A stretch of 64,000 nucleotides of DNA, taken from positions 62,001-126,000 of the forward strand of contig NZ_FMXM01000011.1 in the NCBI RefSeq assembly GCF_900103325.1, given 5' to 3'. The position numbers and the translations under genes were made by a program. This document shows, piece after piece, positions 45,374-53,552 of the stretch. Each line of letters begins with the position of its first letter. Within the stretch, counting starts at the first letter, position 1. This DNA is from Mesorhizobium qingshengii (lineage in GTDB: Bacteria > Pseudomonadota > Alphaproteobacteria > Rhizobiales > Rhizobiaceae). A model generated the notes under the pieces. The model was given only the letters and a program-made list of their open reading frames with translations. It was not told the DNA's origin and searched no databases.

Positions 45374-46524
45374 TGCAGAGCCGTCTCGACAAAAGCCCGG
45401 TTGCGACATGGTGGTGGACGATCGATCGCTGGTTCCTGGCGGCGTTCCTGTCGCTGATGGGCCTCGGCATCGTGCTTTCCTTCGCAGCCAGCCCGGCGGT
45501 GGCCGAACGCATCGGCCTCGACAGTTTCCACTTCGCCACCAGGCAGATCATCTTCACGGTTCCGGCGCTCGGCGTGATGCTGGCCGTCTCATTCCTCGAA
45601 TCGCGGCAAATCCGGCGCATGGCGTTGATCATGCTGTGCCTCATGCTGGTGCTAATGGTGGCGGTGCTCTACATCGGCGTCGAGGTGAAGGGCGCGCGCC
45701 GTTGGGTGTCGCTTGCCGGCTTGTCGATCCAGCCCTCGGAATTCCTCAAACCCGCCTTCGTCATCATGTGCGCCTGGCTGTTCGCCGAGCACAAGCGCCA
45801 GCCCGACATTCCGGGCAATCTGTTCGCAATGCTGTTGCTTGCCCTGGTCGTCTCGCTGCTGGTCGCGCAGCCGGATCTCGGCCAGACCATGCTGGTGACC
45901 GGCACCTGGGGTGTGATGTTCTTCATGGCGGGGCTGCCATGGCTGTGGATCATCGCGCTTGGCGGCGCGGGCGTTGGCGGTGTGTTCGCCGCCTATTCGG
46001 TGTTTCCGCACGTTGCCCTGCGCATCGACAAGTTCCTTACTGGCGAAGGCGACACTTTTCAGGTCGATATGGGACGCGAGGCGCTGATCAATGGTGGCTG
46101 GTTCGGCGTCGGGCCGGGCGAGGGTACCGTCAAGCGGGTCATCCCGGACAGCCATGCCGACTTCGTCTTCTCGGTCGCCGGCGAGGAGTTCGGGCTGATC
46201 ATGTGCTTCTTCATTATGTCGATCTTTGCCTTCATCGTGCTGCGCGGTCTCAATACGGCGCTGAAGGAGCATGACGATTTCACCCGCTATGCGGTCGGCG
46301 GGCTCGTCACCGTCTTTGGCCTGCAGGCCGTCATCAACATGTGCGTCAACCTGCAGCTGGTGCCGGCCAAGGGCATGACGTTGCCTTTCATCTCCTATGG
46401 TGGCTCCTCGCAGATCGCCATCGCCATTTCGATGGGCATGGTGCTGGCGCTGACGCGCAAGCGGCCGGAAAAGCGCAAGCAGATGGGCTTTGCCCTGTCG
46501 CAACGCGCCGTGCCGGCGGAATGA
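45373..46524 (+). CDS. ftsW: Septal peptidoglycan glycosyltransferase FtsW (SEDS)
   Basis: A 383-residue SEDS-family membrane protein with about ten helices. Conserved segments include GARRWVSLAGLSIQPSEFLK, VAQPDLGQTMLV (catalytic Asp region) and the C-terminal PAKGMTLPFISYGGSSQIA. Together with FtsI it polymerises septal glycan. It overlaps murD by one base and precedes murG by six bases, so expression is coupled. Length is close to E. coli FtsW minus its long N-terminal extension. Confidence 0.95.
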   Translation: MQSRLDKSPVATWWWTIDRWFLAAFLSLMGLGIVLSFAASPAVAERIGLDSFHFATRQIIFTVPALGVMLAVSFLESRQIRRMALIMLCLMLVLMVAVLYIGVEVKGARRWVSLAGLSIQPSEFLKPAFVIMCAWLFAEHKRQPDIPGNLFAMLLLALVVSLLVAQPDLGQTMLVTGTWGVMFFMAGLPWLWIIALGGAGVGGVFAAYSVFPHVALRIDKFLTGEGDTFQVDMGREALINGGWFGVGPGEGTVKRVIPDSHADFVFSVAGEEFGLIMCFFIMSIFAFIVLRGLNTALKEHDDFTRYAVGGLVTVFGLQAVINMCVNLQLVPAKGMTLPFISYGGSSQIAIAISMGMVLALTRKRPEKRKQMGFALSQRAVPAE

Positions 46525-46530
46525 GGCCGG

Positions 46531-47658
46531 ATGTCCAAGGGTGTCATCCTTCTCGCGGCGGGCGGAACCGGCGGACATCTCTTTCCGGCCGAGGCGCTGG
46601 CGCATGAGCTGAACGAGCGCGGCTGGAAAGTGCATCTGGCGACGGATGACCGGGCCGAGCGTTTTGCCGGCCACTTCCCGGCCGCCGCCATCCATCCTAT
46701 CCAGTCGGCGACGATGGGCTCCAAAAACCCTTTCGCCCTGCTTGGCGCCTTCTGGAAGATCTGGCGCGGCGTGCGCCAGGCCTCGGCCATCATTGCCAGG
46801 ATCAAGCCGGATGCCGTCGTCGGCTTTGGCGGCTATCCGACCCTGCCGCCGCTCTACGCGGCGACGCGGCGCAAGGTGCCGACGCTGATCCATGAGCAGA
46901 ACGCGGTGATGGGCCGCGCCAACCGGGCGCTGGCCGGCCGCGTCGACGCGATCGCCGGCGGCTTCCTGCCGCAGGACACGAGTGCGGCCGGCGCCAAGAC
47001 GGTGACGACCGGCAACCCGGTTCGCCCACAAGTTCTGGAAGCGGCCAAGACGCCTTATGCGGCGTCGACGGGGGAAGAGTCGTTCCGCCTGCTGGTGTTC
47101 GGCGGCAGCCAGGGTGCCCAGTTCTTTTCCGATGCCGTGCCGGCGGCCGTCGCGCTGCTATCCGATGCCCAGCGCAAGCGGCTGGTGATCACGCAGCAGG
47201 CGCGCGCCGATGACGTGGCGCGGGTGAAGGCGGCCTATGCGGCCCTTGGTGTCGGCGTCGAGGTCTCGCCCTTCTTCACCGATATGGCGGCCCGCATCGC
47301 GGCGGCGCATCTGGTGATCTCGCGCTCCGGCGCCTCGACCGTTTCGGAGATCGCCGTCATCGGCCGGCCGGCGCTGCTGGTTCCTTATCCCTATGCGCTC
47401 GACCACGACCAGGCGGCCAACGCGGCGGCCCTTGCCGCCGCTGGCGGCGGCGAAGTGCACCCGCAATCCTCGCTCTCGCCCGAGCGCATCGCAACGCTCG
47501 TCGGCGGACTGATGGATGATCCCGAGCGGCTTGCGGCAATGGCCGCGGGAGCGAAATCGGCCGGCAGGCCGGACGCGGCACGGTTGCTCGCCGATCTCAC
47601 AGAGGCTATTGCGTCGAAAAAAACCGTTTCGGATTTCAGGAAGGGGACGCACGCATGA
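46531..47658 (+). CDS. murG: UDP-GlcNAc:lipid I GlcNAc transferase MurG
   Basis: A 375-residue GT28 glycosyltransferase on the inner face of the membrane. The glycine-rich N-terminal loop is AAGGTGGHLFPAEALA, followed by VVGFGGYPTLPPLYA and IHEQNAVMGRANRAL. The UDP-GlcNAc site has VFGGSQGAQFFSD and ISRSGASTVSEIAVIGRPA. The start lies six bases after ftsW; the stop overlaps murC (ATGA). Confidence 0.95.
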   Translation: MSKGVILLAAGGTGGHLFPAEALAHELNERGWKVHLATDDRAERFAGHFPAAAIHPIQSATMGSKNPFALLGAFWKIWRGVRQASAIIARIKPDAVVGFGGYPTLPPLYAATRRKVPTLIHEQNAVMGRANRALAGRVDAIAGGFLPQDTSAAGAKTVTTGNPVRPQVLEAAKTPYAASTGEESFRLLVFGGSQGAQFFSDAVPAAVALLSDAQRKRLVITQQARADDVARVKAAYAALGVGVEVSPFFTDMAARIAAAHLVISRSGASTVSEIAVIGRPALLVPYPYALDHDQAANAAALAAAGGGEVHPQSSLSPERIATLVGGLMDDPERLAAMAAGAKSAGRPDAARLLADLTEAIASKKTVSDFRKGTHA

Positions 47659-49061
47659 AGATGCCGCAGACGATCGGCCTTGTGCATTTCATCGGCATTG
47701 GCGGCATCGGTATGAGCGGCATTGCCGAAGTGCTGCACAATCTCGGCTACAAGGTGCAAGGGTCCGACCAGGCCGACAGCGCCAATGTGCAGCGCCTGCG
47801 CGACAAGGGCATCGAATGCTTCGTTGGCCACAAGGCCGAGAATCTCGGTGATGCCGAAGTCGTGGTCGTCTCGACGGCGATCAAGAAATCCAACCCCGAG
47901 CTGAAGGCCGCGCGCGAGAAGCTGTTGCCGATCGTGCGCCGTGCCGAGATGCTGGCCGAGCTGATGCGCTTCCGCCAGGCGGTGGCAATCGGCGGCACGC
48001 ATGGCAAGACGACGACGACCTCGATGGTGGCGACCTTGCTCGAGGCCGGCGGGCTCGACCCGACCGTCATCAATGGCGGCATCATCAATGCCTACGGCAC
48101 CAACGCGCGCATGGGCGATGGCGAGTGGATGGTGGTCGAGGCCGACGAGAGCGACGGCACGTTCCTGAAGCTGCCGGCCGAGATCGCCGTCGTCACCAAC
48201 ATCGATCCCGAGCATCTCGATCACTATGGCAGCTTCGACAAGGTGCGCGAGGCGTTCCGCCAGTTCGTCGAGAACGTGCCGTTCTACGGCTTCGGGGTGA
48301 TGTGCACGGACCATCCCGAGGTGCAGGCTCTGGTCGGCCGCATCGAGGACCGCCGCGTCATCACTTATGGCGAGAACGCGCAGGCCGATGTGCGTTTCAC
48401 CAACCATCGCATGGCCGGTGCTGTTTCGGAATTCGACGTCGTGATCCGTGACCGTAAGACCGGCGGTCAGACGACAATATCGGGCCTGCGCCTGCCGATG
48501 CCCGGCCGTCACAACGTCTCCAACGCGACAGCGGCGATCGCGGTGGCGCATGAACTCGGCCTGTCCGCCGAGGCGATCAAGAAGGGCCTGTCGTCCTTCG
48601 CCGGCGTCAAGCGCCGCTTCACCCACACCGGCTCCTGGAACGGCGTCGACATCTTCGACGACTATGGTCATCATCCGGTTGAGATCGCGGCGGTGCTGAA
48701 GGCGGCGCGCAGCGCCACCAAGGGACGCGTCATCGCCATTGCCCAGCCACATCGCTTCACCCGGCTGCATGATCTGTTCAACGAGTTTTCCACCTGCTTC
48801 AACGACGCCGACACGGTGATGGTGGCGCCGGTTTACGCCGCGGGCGAAGAGCCGATCGACGGGGTGACCTCGGACGCGCTGGTGTCGCGCATTCGCGCCG
48901 GCGGCCATCGCGACGCCCGCTACATCGACGGTCCGGCAGCAATCGCACCGATCATCCGCGACCTGGCCAAGCCCGGCGACTTCGTCGTCTTCCTCGGCGC
49001 CGGCAACATCACCCAATGGGCCTATGCGCTGCCCAAGGAGCTTGGCGGGACCGTCTCATGA
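47655..49061 (+). CDS. murC: UDP-MurNAc:L-alanine ligase MurC
   Basis: A 468-residue Mur ligase, first of the peptide-adding series. The N-terminal UDP site is HFIGIGGIGMSGIAEVL, the ATP loop AIGGTHGKTTTTSMVATLLE, and VEADESDGTFLKL and DDYGHHPVEI follow. The ATG overlaps murG and the stop overlaps murB, so three genes are translationally chained. Length is typical (E. coli 491). Confidence 0.95.
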   Translation: MKMPQTIGLVHFIGIGGIGMSGIAEVLHNLGYKVQGSDQADSANVQRLRDKGIECFVGHKAENLGDAEVVVVSTAIKKSNPELKAAREKLLPIVRRAEMLAELMRFRQAVAIGGTHGKTTTTSMVATLLEAGGLDPTVINGGIINAYGTNARMGDGEWMVVEADESDGTFLKLPAEIAVVTNIDPEHLDHYGSFDKVREAFRQFVENVPFYGFGVMCTDHPEVQALVGRIEDRRVITYGENAQADVRFTNHRMAGAVSEFDVVIRDRKTGGQTTISGLRLPMPGRHNVSNATAAIAVAHELGLSAEAIKKGLSSFAGVKRRFTHTGSWNGVDIFDDYGHHPVEIAAVLKAARSATKGRVIAIAQPHRFTRLHDLFNEFSTCFNDADTVMVAPVYAAGEEPIDGVTSDALVSRIRAGGHRDARYIDGPAAIAPIIRDLAKPGDFVVFLGAGNITQWAYALPKELGGTVS

Positions 49062-50023
49062 TGCACGGCCAGGCTTTGATCGACAGACTTGGCGACCGGC
49101 TTGCCGGCCTGCGCGGCCGCCTCACGCCGAATGCCGAGATGGACAAGATCACCTGGTTCCGCGCCGGAGGGCAGGCCGAAGTTCTGTTCCAGCCGGCCGA
49201 CGAGGAGGACCTTGCCGCGTTCTTGCGAGCGGTTCCCGAAGAGATCCCGCTGACCGTCGTCGGCATCGGCTCGAACCTCCTAGTCAGGGATGGCGGCATT
49301 CCGGGCTTCGTCATCCGGCTTTCGGCCAAGGGTTTTGGCGAGGCCGAGGTGATTGGCCCTACCACGATCAAGGCGGGGGCCGCGATACCTGACAAGCGTC
49401 TCGCGGCAGTCGCCTGCGAGGCCGGCATCGGTGGCTTCCATTTCTATCATGGCATTCCAGGCGCCATCGGTGGCGCGCTTGTCATGAATGCTGGCGCCAA
49501 CGGTGTCGAAACGCGTGACCGCGTCGTTGAACTGCGGGCGCTCGACCGCAAGGGCAATATCCAGACCCTGAGCAATGCCGAAATGGGCTACGCCTATCGT
49601 CATTCGTCGGCACCTTCCGGGCTGATCTTCACCTCGGCGGTGTTCGAAGGCTTCGCCGAGGACAAGGCGGCGATCAAGGCGGCGATGGATGCGGTGCAGA
49701 ACCACCGCGAGACCGTGCAGCCGATCCGCGAGAAGACCGGCGGCTCGACCTTCAAGAATCCCGAAGGCACGTCGGCCTGGAAGGAGATCGACAAGGCGGG
49801 CTGCCGCGGTCTGATGATCGGCGGCGCGCAGATGTCGCCGATGCACTGCAACTTCATGATCAACACCGGAACCGCGACCGGCTACGACCTTGAATATCTC
49901 GGCGAGACGGTGCGCACGCGGGTGCTGGAGAATTCGGGCATCCGGCTGCAGTGGGAAATCAAGCGCATCGGCAATTTCCGGCCGGGCCATGCCGTCCAGG
50001 AGTTTCTTGGGCAGCTACTTTAG
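49058..50023 (+). CDS. murB: UDP-N-acetylenolpyruvoylglucosamine reductase MurB (short type)
   Basis: A 321-residue FAD enzyme reducing UDP-enolpyruvyl-GlcNAc to UDP-MurNAc. FAD motif VVGIGSNLLVRDGGIPG and IPGAIGGALVMNAGANG are conserved; the active-site Ser lies in GGSTFKNPEG. The protein lacks the extra domain-3 insertion of E. coli MurB and belongs to the short (type II) form. The start is the first of two ATGs at 49058, overlapping murC. The last gene of the upstream dcw unit, followed by a 302-bp gap. Confidence 0.95.
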   Translation: MMHGQALIDRLGDRLAGLRGRLTPNAEMDKITWFRAGGQAEVLFQPADEEDLAAFLRAVPEEIPLTVVGIGSNLLVRDGGIPGFVIRLSAKGFGEAEVIGPTTIKAGAAIPDKRLAAVACEAGIGGFHFYHGIPGAIGGALVMNAGANGVETRDRVVELRALDRKGNIQTLSNAEMGYAYRHSSAPSGLIFTSAVFEGFAEDKAAIKAAMDAVQNHRETVQPIREKTGGSTFKNPEGTSAWKEIDKAGCRGLMIGGAQMSPMHCNFMINTGTATGYDLEYLGETVRTRVLENSGIRLQWEIKRIGNFRPGHAVQEFLGQLL

Positions 50024-50093
50024 CACCGCTGAAGTTCAAGTGATGCGTGAACTTCAACGAGACCAGAAATAGCCGTGTGACCGTTGCCGTAAT

Positions 50094-50272
50094 GACTCAA
50101 CGGCACGGTTTTCGCATCCATTTTCTCGGAAAGTGAATCTCTCGGAATCGTAAGCACTTGCCAGTGAATCAACTCTCTGATTCTCTGCTGGAAAGCGTTT
50201 CCTGATTTGAGTCGTTCGACGCGTTACCCGCGTTTTCCGTCTGGGGGGCAACCTGCCGGGAGACTCGGACTC
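50094..50272. promoter_or_regulatory. Cluster of eight GANTC (CcrM) sites in the murB-ddl gap
   Basis: GANTC occurs at 50094, 50135, 50145, 50166, 50179, 50209, 50262 and 50268, eight in 179 bp against roughly 0.6 expected at this base composition. A hairpin GAAGTTCA...TGAACTTC (50031-50055) lies just after murB. The gap (50024-50325) contains no gene and should hold the ddl-ftsQAZ promoter. CcrM methylation here is inference from the known role of GANTC in alphaproteobacteria. Confidence 0.7.
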
Positions 50273-50325
50273 AATGTTGCGGAAAATCTTGGTTTTTGGT
50301 CCGCCGTGAGAGGGGATGCCGGGGA

Positions 50326-51252
50326 ATGAAAAGCAAGCATGTGGCCGTCCTGCTGGGTGGTTTTTCGTCCGAGCGGCCCGTGTCTCTGTCCTCGGGAAAG
50401 GCTTGCGCCGATGAACTCGAGAAGGAAGGCTACCAGGTCACGCGCGTCGATGTCGGGCGCGATGTCGGGTCGGTGCTCGCCGAACTCGGCCCCGATGTCG
50501 CCTTCAACGCGCTGCATGGTCCATTCGGCGAGGATGGCACCATCCAGGGCATCCTTGAGTATCTCGGCATTCCCTATACCCATTCCGGCGTGCTCGCCTC
50601 GGCGCTGGCCATGAACAAGGAGCAGGCCAAGCGGATTGCCAAATCAGTCGGCGTCCCGGTCGCCGAATCGAAGGTTGCCAGCCGTTTTGCCATCCAGGGC
50701 AAGCATCCGATGAAGCCGCCCTATGTGGTCAAGCCGGTCAATGAGGGTTCGAGCTTCGGCGTTGTCATCGTGCATGAGGGGCAGTCGCATCCGCCGCAGG
50801 TCATCGGCTCGTCGGAGTGGAAATATGGCGATACCGTCATGGTCGAGCGCTACGTCCATGGGCGGGAGCTGACCTGCGCGGTGATGGGCGATGTGGCGCT
50901 CGGGGTCTGCGAGATCATCCCGACCGGCCATTCCTTCTACGACTATGATTCAAAATATGTCGCTGGCGGATCAAAGCACGAATGCCCCGCAAAAGTTTCA
51001 CCGAATATTTACCAAAAAATACAAACACTGGCGCTCAAGGCTCACCAAGCGATCGGCTGTCGGGGCGTTTCCCGGTCGGACTTCCGTTATGACGATCGTC
51101 ACTCCGAAAACGGCGAGGTTGTCTGGCTCGAGGTCAACACCCAGCCGGGCATGACGCCGACGTCTTTGGTGCCTGAAATCGCCGCCCAGGCCGGGCACTC
51201 GTTTGGCGATTTGTTGAGTTGGATGGTGGAGGACGCTTCGTGTCTGCGTTGA
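50326..51252 (+). CDS. ddl: D-alanine--D-alanine ligase Ddl
   Basis: A 308-residue ATP-grasp enzyme that makes the D-Ala-D-Ala dipeptide used by MurF. Conserved elements are VAVLLGGFSSERPVSLSSG (N-terminal), FNALHGPFGEDGTIQGILEY, YVVKPVNEGSSFGVVIV (ATP grasp) and WLEVNTQPGMTPTSLVPE. The start at 50326 has GAGAGGGG about ten bases upstream. The 3' end overlaps ftsQ by 13 bp. Short DdlB type. Confidence 0.95.
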   Translation: MKSKHVAVLLGGFSSERPVSLSSGKACADELEKEGYQVTRVDVGRDVGSVLAELGPDVAFNALHGPFGEDGTIQGILEYLGIPYTHSGVLASALAMNKEQAKRIAKSVGVPVAESKVASRFAIQGKHPMKPPYVVKPVNEGSSFGVVIVHEGQSHPPQVIGSSEWKYGDTVMVERYVHGRELTCAVMGDVALGVCEIIPTGHSFYDYDSKYVAGGSKHECPAKVSPNIYQKIQTLALKAHQAIGCRGVSRSDFRYDDRHSENGEVVWLEVNTQPGMTPTSLVPEIAAQAGHSFGDLLSWMVEDASCLR

Positions 51253-52181
51253 AATGGGGGCAAGGCAAGGGGGAGGGCGCGGCCGGGCCGGCGCTGTTCG
51301 GTCTGCCGTTGTCTTCGGGCCATTTCGTGCTGCCGCGTGTGCTTCGCCGCCCGGTGCGCATTCTGGCGCGCCTGGGTGTGGGTGATTTCCAGGCGCCGCG
51401 CTTTTCCGCTGCTATTCTGTCGGGTGTGCTGATTGCCTCGAGCAGTGCCTATGGCGCCTATCTCGGTGGTGACGTCGATGGCATCGTTCAAGGCATCACG
51501 GCTCGCACCGGTTTCGCCGTCGATCAGGTCAAGGTGGTCGGCAATCGCCAGACTTCCGAGATCGATATCCTCGACAGGCTGGAACTTGATGGCTGGACGT
51601 CGCTGATCGGTTTCAATGCCGAGGCGGCGCGCGAGCGGATCTCCAGCCTGCCGTGGATCGAGGTTGCCGCGGTCCGTAAGGTCTATCCGCATACGCTGGA
51701 GGTGCGCGTCGAGGAGCGCGAGCCCTTCGCGCTCTGGCAGCAAGGCAATGATCTGTCCGTCATCGAGAAGGATGGCGCCGTGATTGCGCCGTTCTCGGGC
51801 GGCAAGCAGGTGCTGTTGCCGCTGCTGATCGGCGCCGGCGCGCCGGCCAAGGCGCCGGATTTCCTGGCCAAGATCGAAAAATATCCCGAGCTGGCAAGCC
51901 GGGTCAAAGGCTATGTCCGCGTCGGCGAGCGGCGCTGGGATCTGAAGCTGGACAACGGCATCACCGTCAAGCTTCCCGAGGATGGCGAGGATCAGGCGAT
52001 CGCCGAGCTCGTCAGTATGGATCATGACAAGGGGCTGTTGTCGCGCGACATCGCCGCCGTCGACATGCGCCTGTCCGATCGGCTGGTCGTGCAACTGACG
52101 CCGGAGGCGGCGACGCAGCGCGAAGCCGCACTCAACGAGAAACCGAAGAGCCTGAAGCGCAAGCCGGAGACGAAGATATGA
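51240..52181 (+). CDS. ftsQ: Cell-division protein FtsQ
   Basis: A 313-residue bitopic division protein. GTG at 51240 with GGAGG seven bases upstream is the best start; it lies inside the end of ddl. A basic N-terminus precedes a membrane helix (about 50-72), then a POTRA domain (about 82-155) including GFAVDQVKVVGNRQTSEIDI and the FtsQ beta domain with SLPWIEVAAVRKVYPHTLEV. FtsQ scaffolds FtsB/FtsL. The stop overlaps ftsA (ATGA). Confidence 0.9.
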   Translation: MSALKWGQGKGEGAAGPALFGLPLSSGHFVLPRVLRRPVRILARLGVGDFQAPRFSAAILSGVLIASSSAYGAYLGGDVDGIVQGITARTGFAVDQVKVVGNRQTSEIDILDRLELDGWTSLIGFNAEAARERISSLPWIEVAAVRKVYPHTLEVRVEEREPFALWQQGNDLSVIEKDGAVIAPFSGGKQVLLPLLIGAGAPAKAPDFLAKIEKYPELASRVKGYVRVGERRWDLKLDNGITVKLPEDGEDQAIAELVSMDHDKGLLSRDIAAVDMRLSDRLVVQLTPEAATQREAALNEKPKSLKRKPETKI

Positions 52182-53485
52182 GCTGGCTTGGCGGTCATGG
52201 CGATGCCTCGTCGCGCCGGTCCGGCACCCTGACGGTGCTGGATGTCGGTTCGAGCAAGGTTTGCTGCATGGTGGCGAAGCTGAAGCCGCGTGATGACGGC
52301 AAGTTGCTGCGCGGCCGTTCGCACCGCATCCAGGTGATCGGCATCGGCCATCAGAAGTCGCAGGGCGTGAAGTCGGGTGTCGTCATCGATCTCGACCGGG
52401 CCGAGCATGCCATCCGCCTTGCCGTCGACGCGGCCGAGCGCATGGCGGGGCTGACGGTCGATTCGCTGATCGTCAACATGACGGCCGGCCGGCTGAAGAG
52501 CGAAACCTTCTCGGCCACCATCAACCTTGGCGGCCACGAGGCCGACGAGGCCGACATCAAGCGCGTGCTTGGCGCCGGCGCAAAGCAGGCAATGAAGGCC
52601 GAGCGCGAGGTGGTCCATTCGCTGCCCGTGGGCTTCTCGCTGGATGCCGAACGCGGCGTGCGCGACCCGCGCGGCATGGTCGGCGATGCGCTCGGTGTCG
52701 ACATGCATGTGCTGACCGGTGACGCGGCACCGATGCGCAATCTGGAGCTTTCCATCAACCGCTCGCACCTGTCGGTCGAGCGCATGGTGGCGACGCCTTA
52801 TGCCAGCGGGCTGGCGGCCCTGGTCGACGACGAGCTGGAAATGGGCGCTGCCTGCATCGACATGGGCGGCGGCACGACGACGATCTCGGTGTTTTCGGAA
52901 GGCAAGTTCGTCCATGGCGATGCCATCGCCATCGGGGGCAACCATGTCACGCTGGACATGGCGAAGGGGCTTTCGACCTCGCTCGATGCCGCCGAGCGGC
53001 TGAAAGTGATGCATGGTTCGGCGCTGCCGGGCAGCGCCGACGACCGCGACCTGGTTTCGATCCATCCGATCGGCGACGATGGTGACGTGCCGCTGCAGAT
53101 CCCGCGTTCGGTGATGACGCGCATCGTGCGCGCCCGCATCGACGAGACGCTCGAACTGTTGCGCGACCGGCTGAACAAGTCCGGCTACGGCAATGCGGTG
53201 GGCAAGCGCGTCGTCCTGACCGGCGGCGCCAGCCAGCTTGCCGGCCTGCCGGAGGCGGCGCGGCGCATCCTGGGACGCAATGTGCGCATCGGCCGTCCGC
53301 TCGGCGTGGCTGGCCTGCCAGAAGCGGCGAAGGGGCCGGCCTTCTCGGCGGCGGTGGGGCTTCTGATCTATCCGCAGATGGCGAGCTTCGAGAGCCATCC
53401 GGCGAAAGGAATTTCCGGTCTCAGGATGACCGGAACGGGCGGAAAACTGCATCGCATGAGTCAGTGGTTGAGAGACAGTTTCTAA
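52178..53485 (+). CDS. ftsA: Cell-division protein FtsA
   Basis: A 435-residue actin-like ATPase that tethers FtsZ to the membrane. Phosphate-1 loop VLDVGSSKVCCMVA (about 22-35), phosphate-2 CIDMGGGTTTISVF, and RVVLTGGASQLAGL are the actin-fold motifs. The C-terminal amphipathic helix is GGKLHRMSQWLRDSF. The N-terminal extension before the fold (about 20 residues) is slightly longer than in E. coli. It overlaps ftsQ and precedes ftsZ by 67 bp. Confidence 0.95.
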   Translation: MSWLGGHGDASSRRSGTLTVLDVGSSKVCCMVAKLKPRDDGKLLRGRSHRIQVIGIGHQKSQGVKSGVVIDLDRAEHAIRLAVDAAERMAGLTVDSLIVNMTAGRLKSETFSATINLGGHEADEADIKRVLGAGAKQAMKAEREVVHSLPVGFSLDAERGVRDPRGMVGDALGVDMHVLTGDAAPMRNLELSINRSHLSVERMVATPYASGLAALVDDELEMGAACIDMGGGTTTISVFSEGKFVHGDAIAIGGNHVTLDMAKGLSTSLDAAERLKVMHGSALPGSADDRDLVSIHPIGDDGDVPLQIPRSVMTRIVRARIDETLELLRDRLNKSGYGNAVGKRVVLTGGASQLAGLPEAARRILGRNVRIGRPLGVAGLPEAAKGPAFSAAVGLLIYPQMASFESHPAKGISGLRMTGTGGKLHRMSQWLRDSF

Positions 53486-53552
53486 TTGACGGGGACAGCC
53501 CCATAGGCGGCCGCGGCGGCGAAGCGGCGTGAAAAGGCAAAGGACGGAGACA

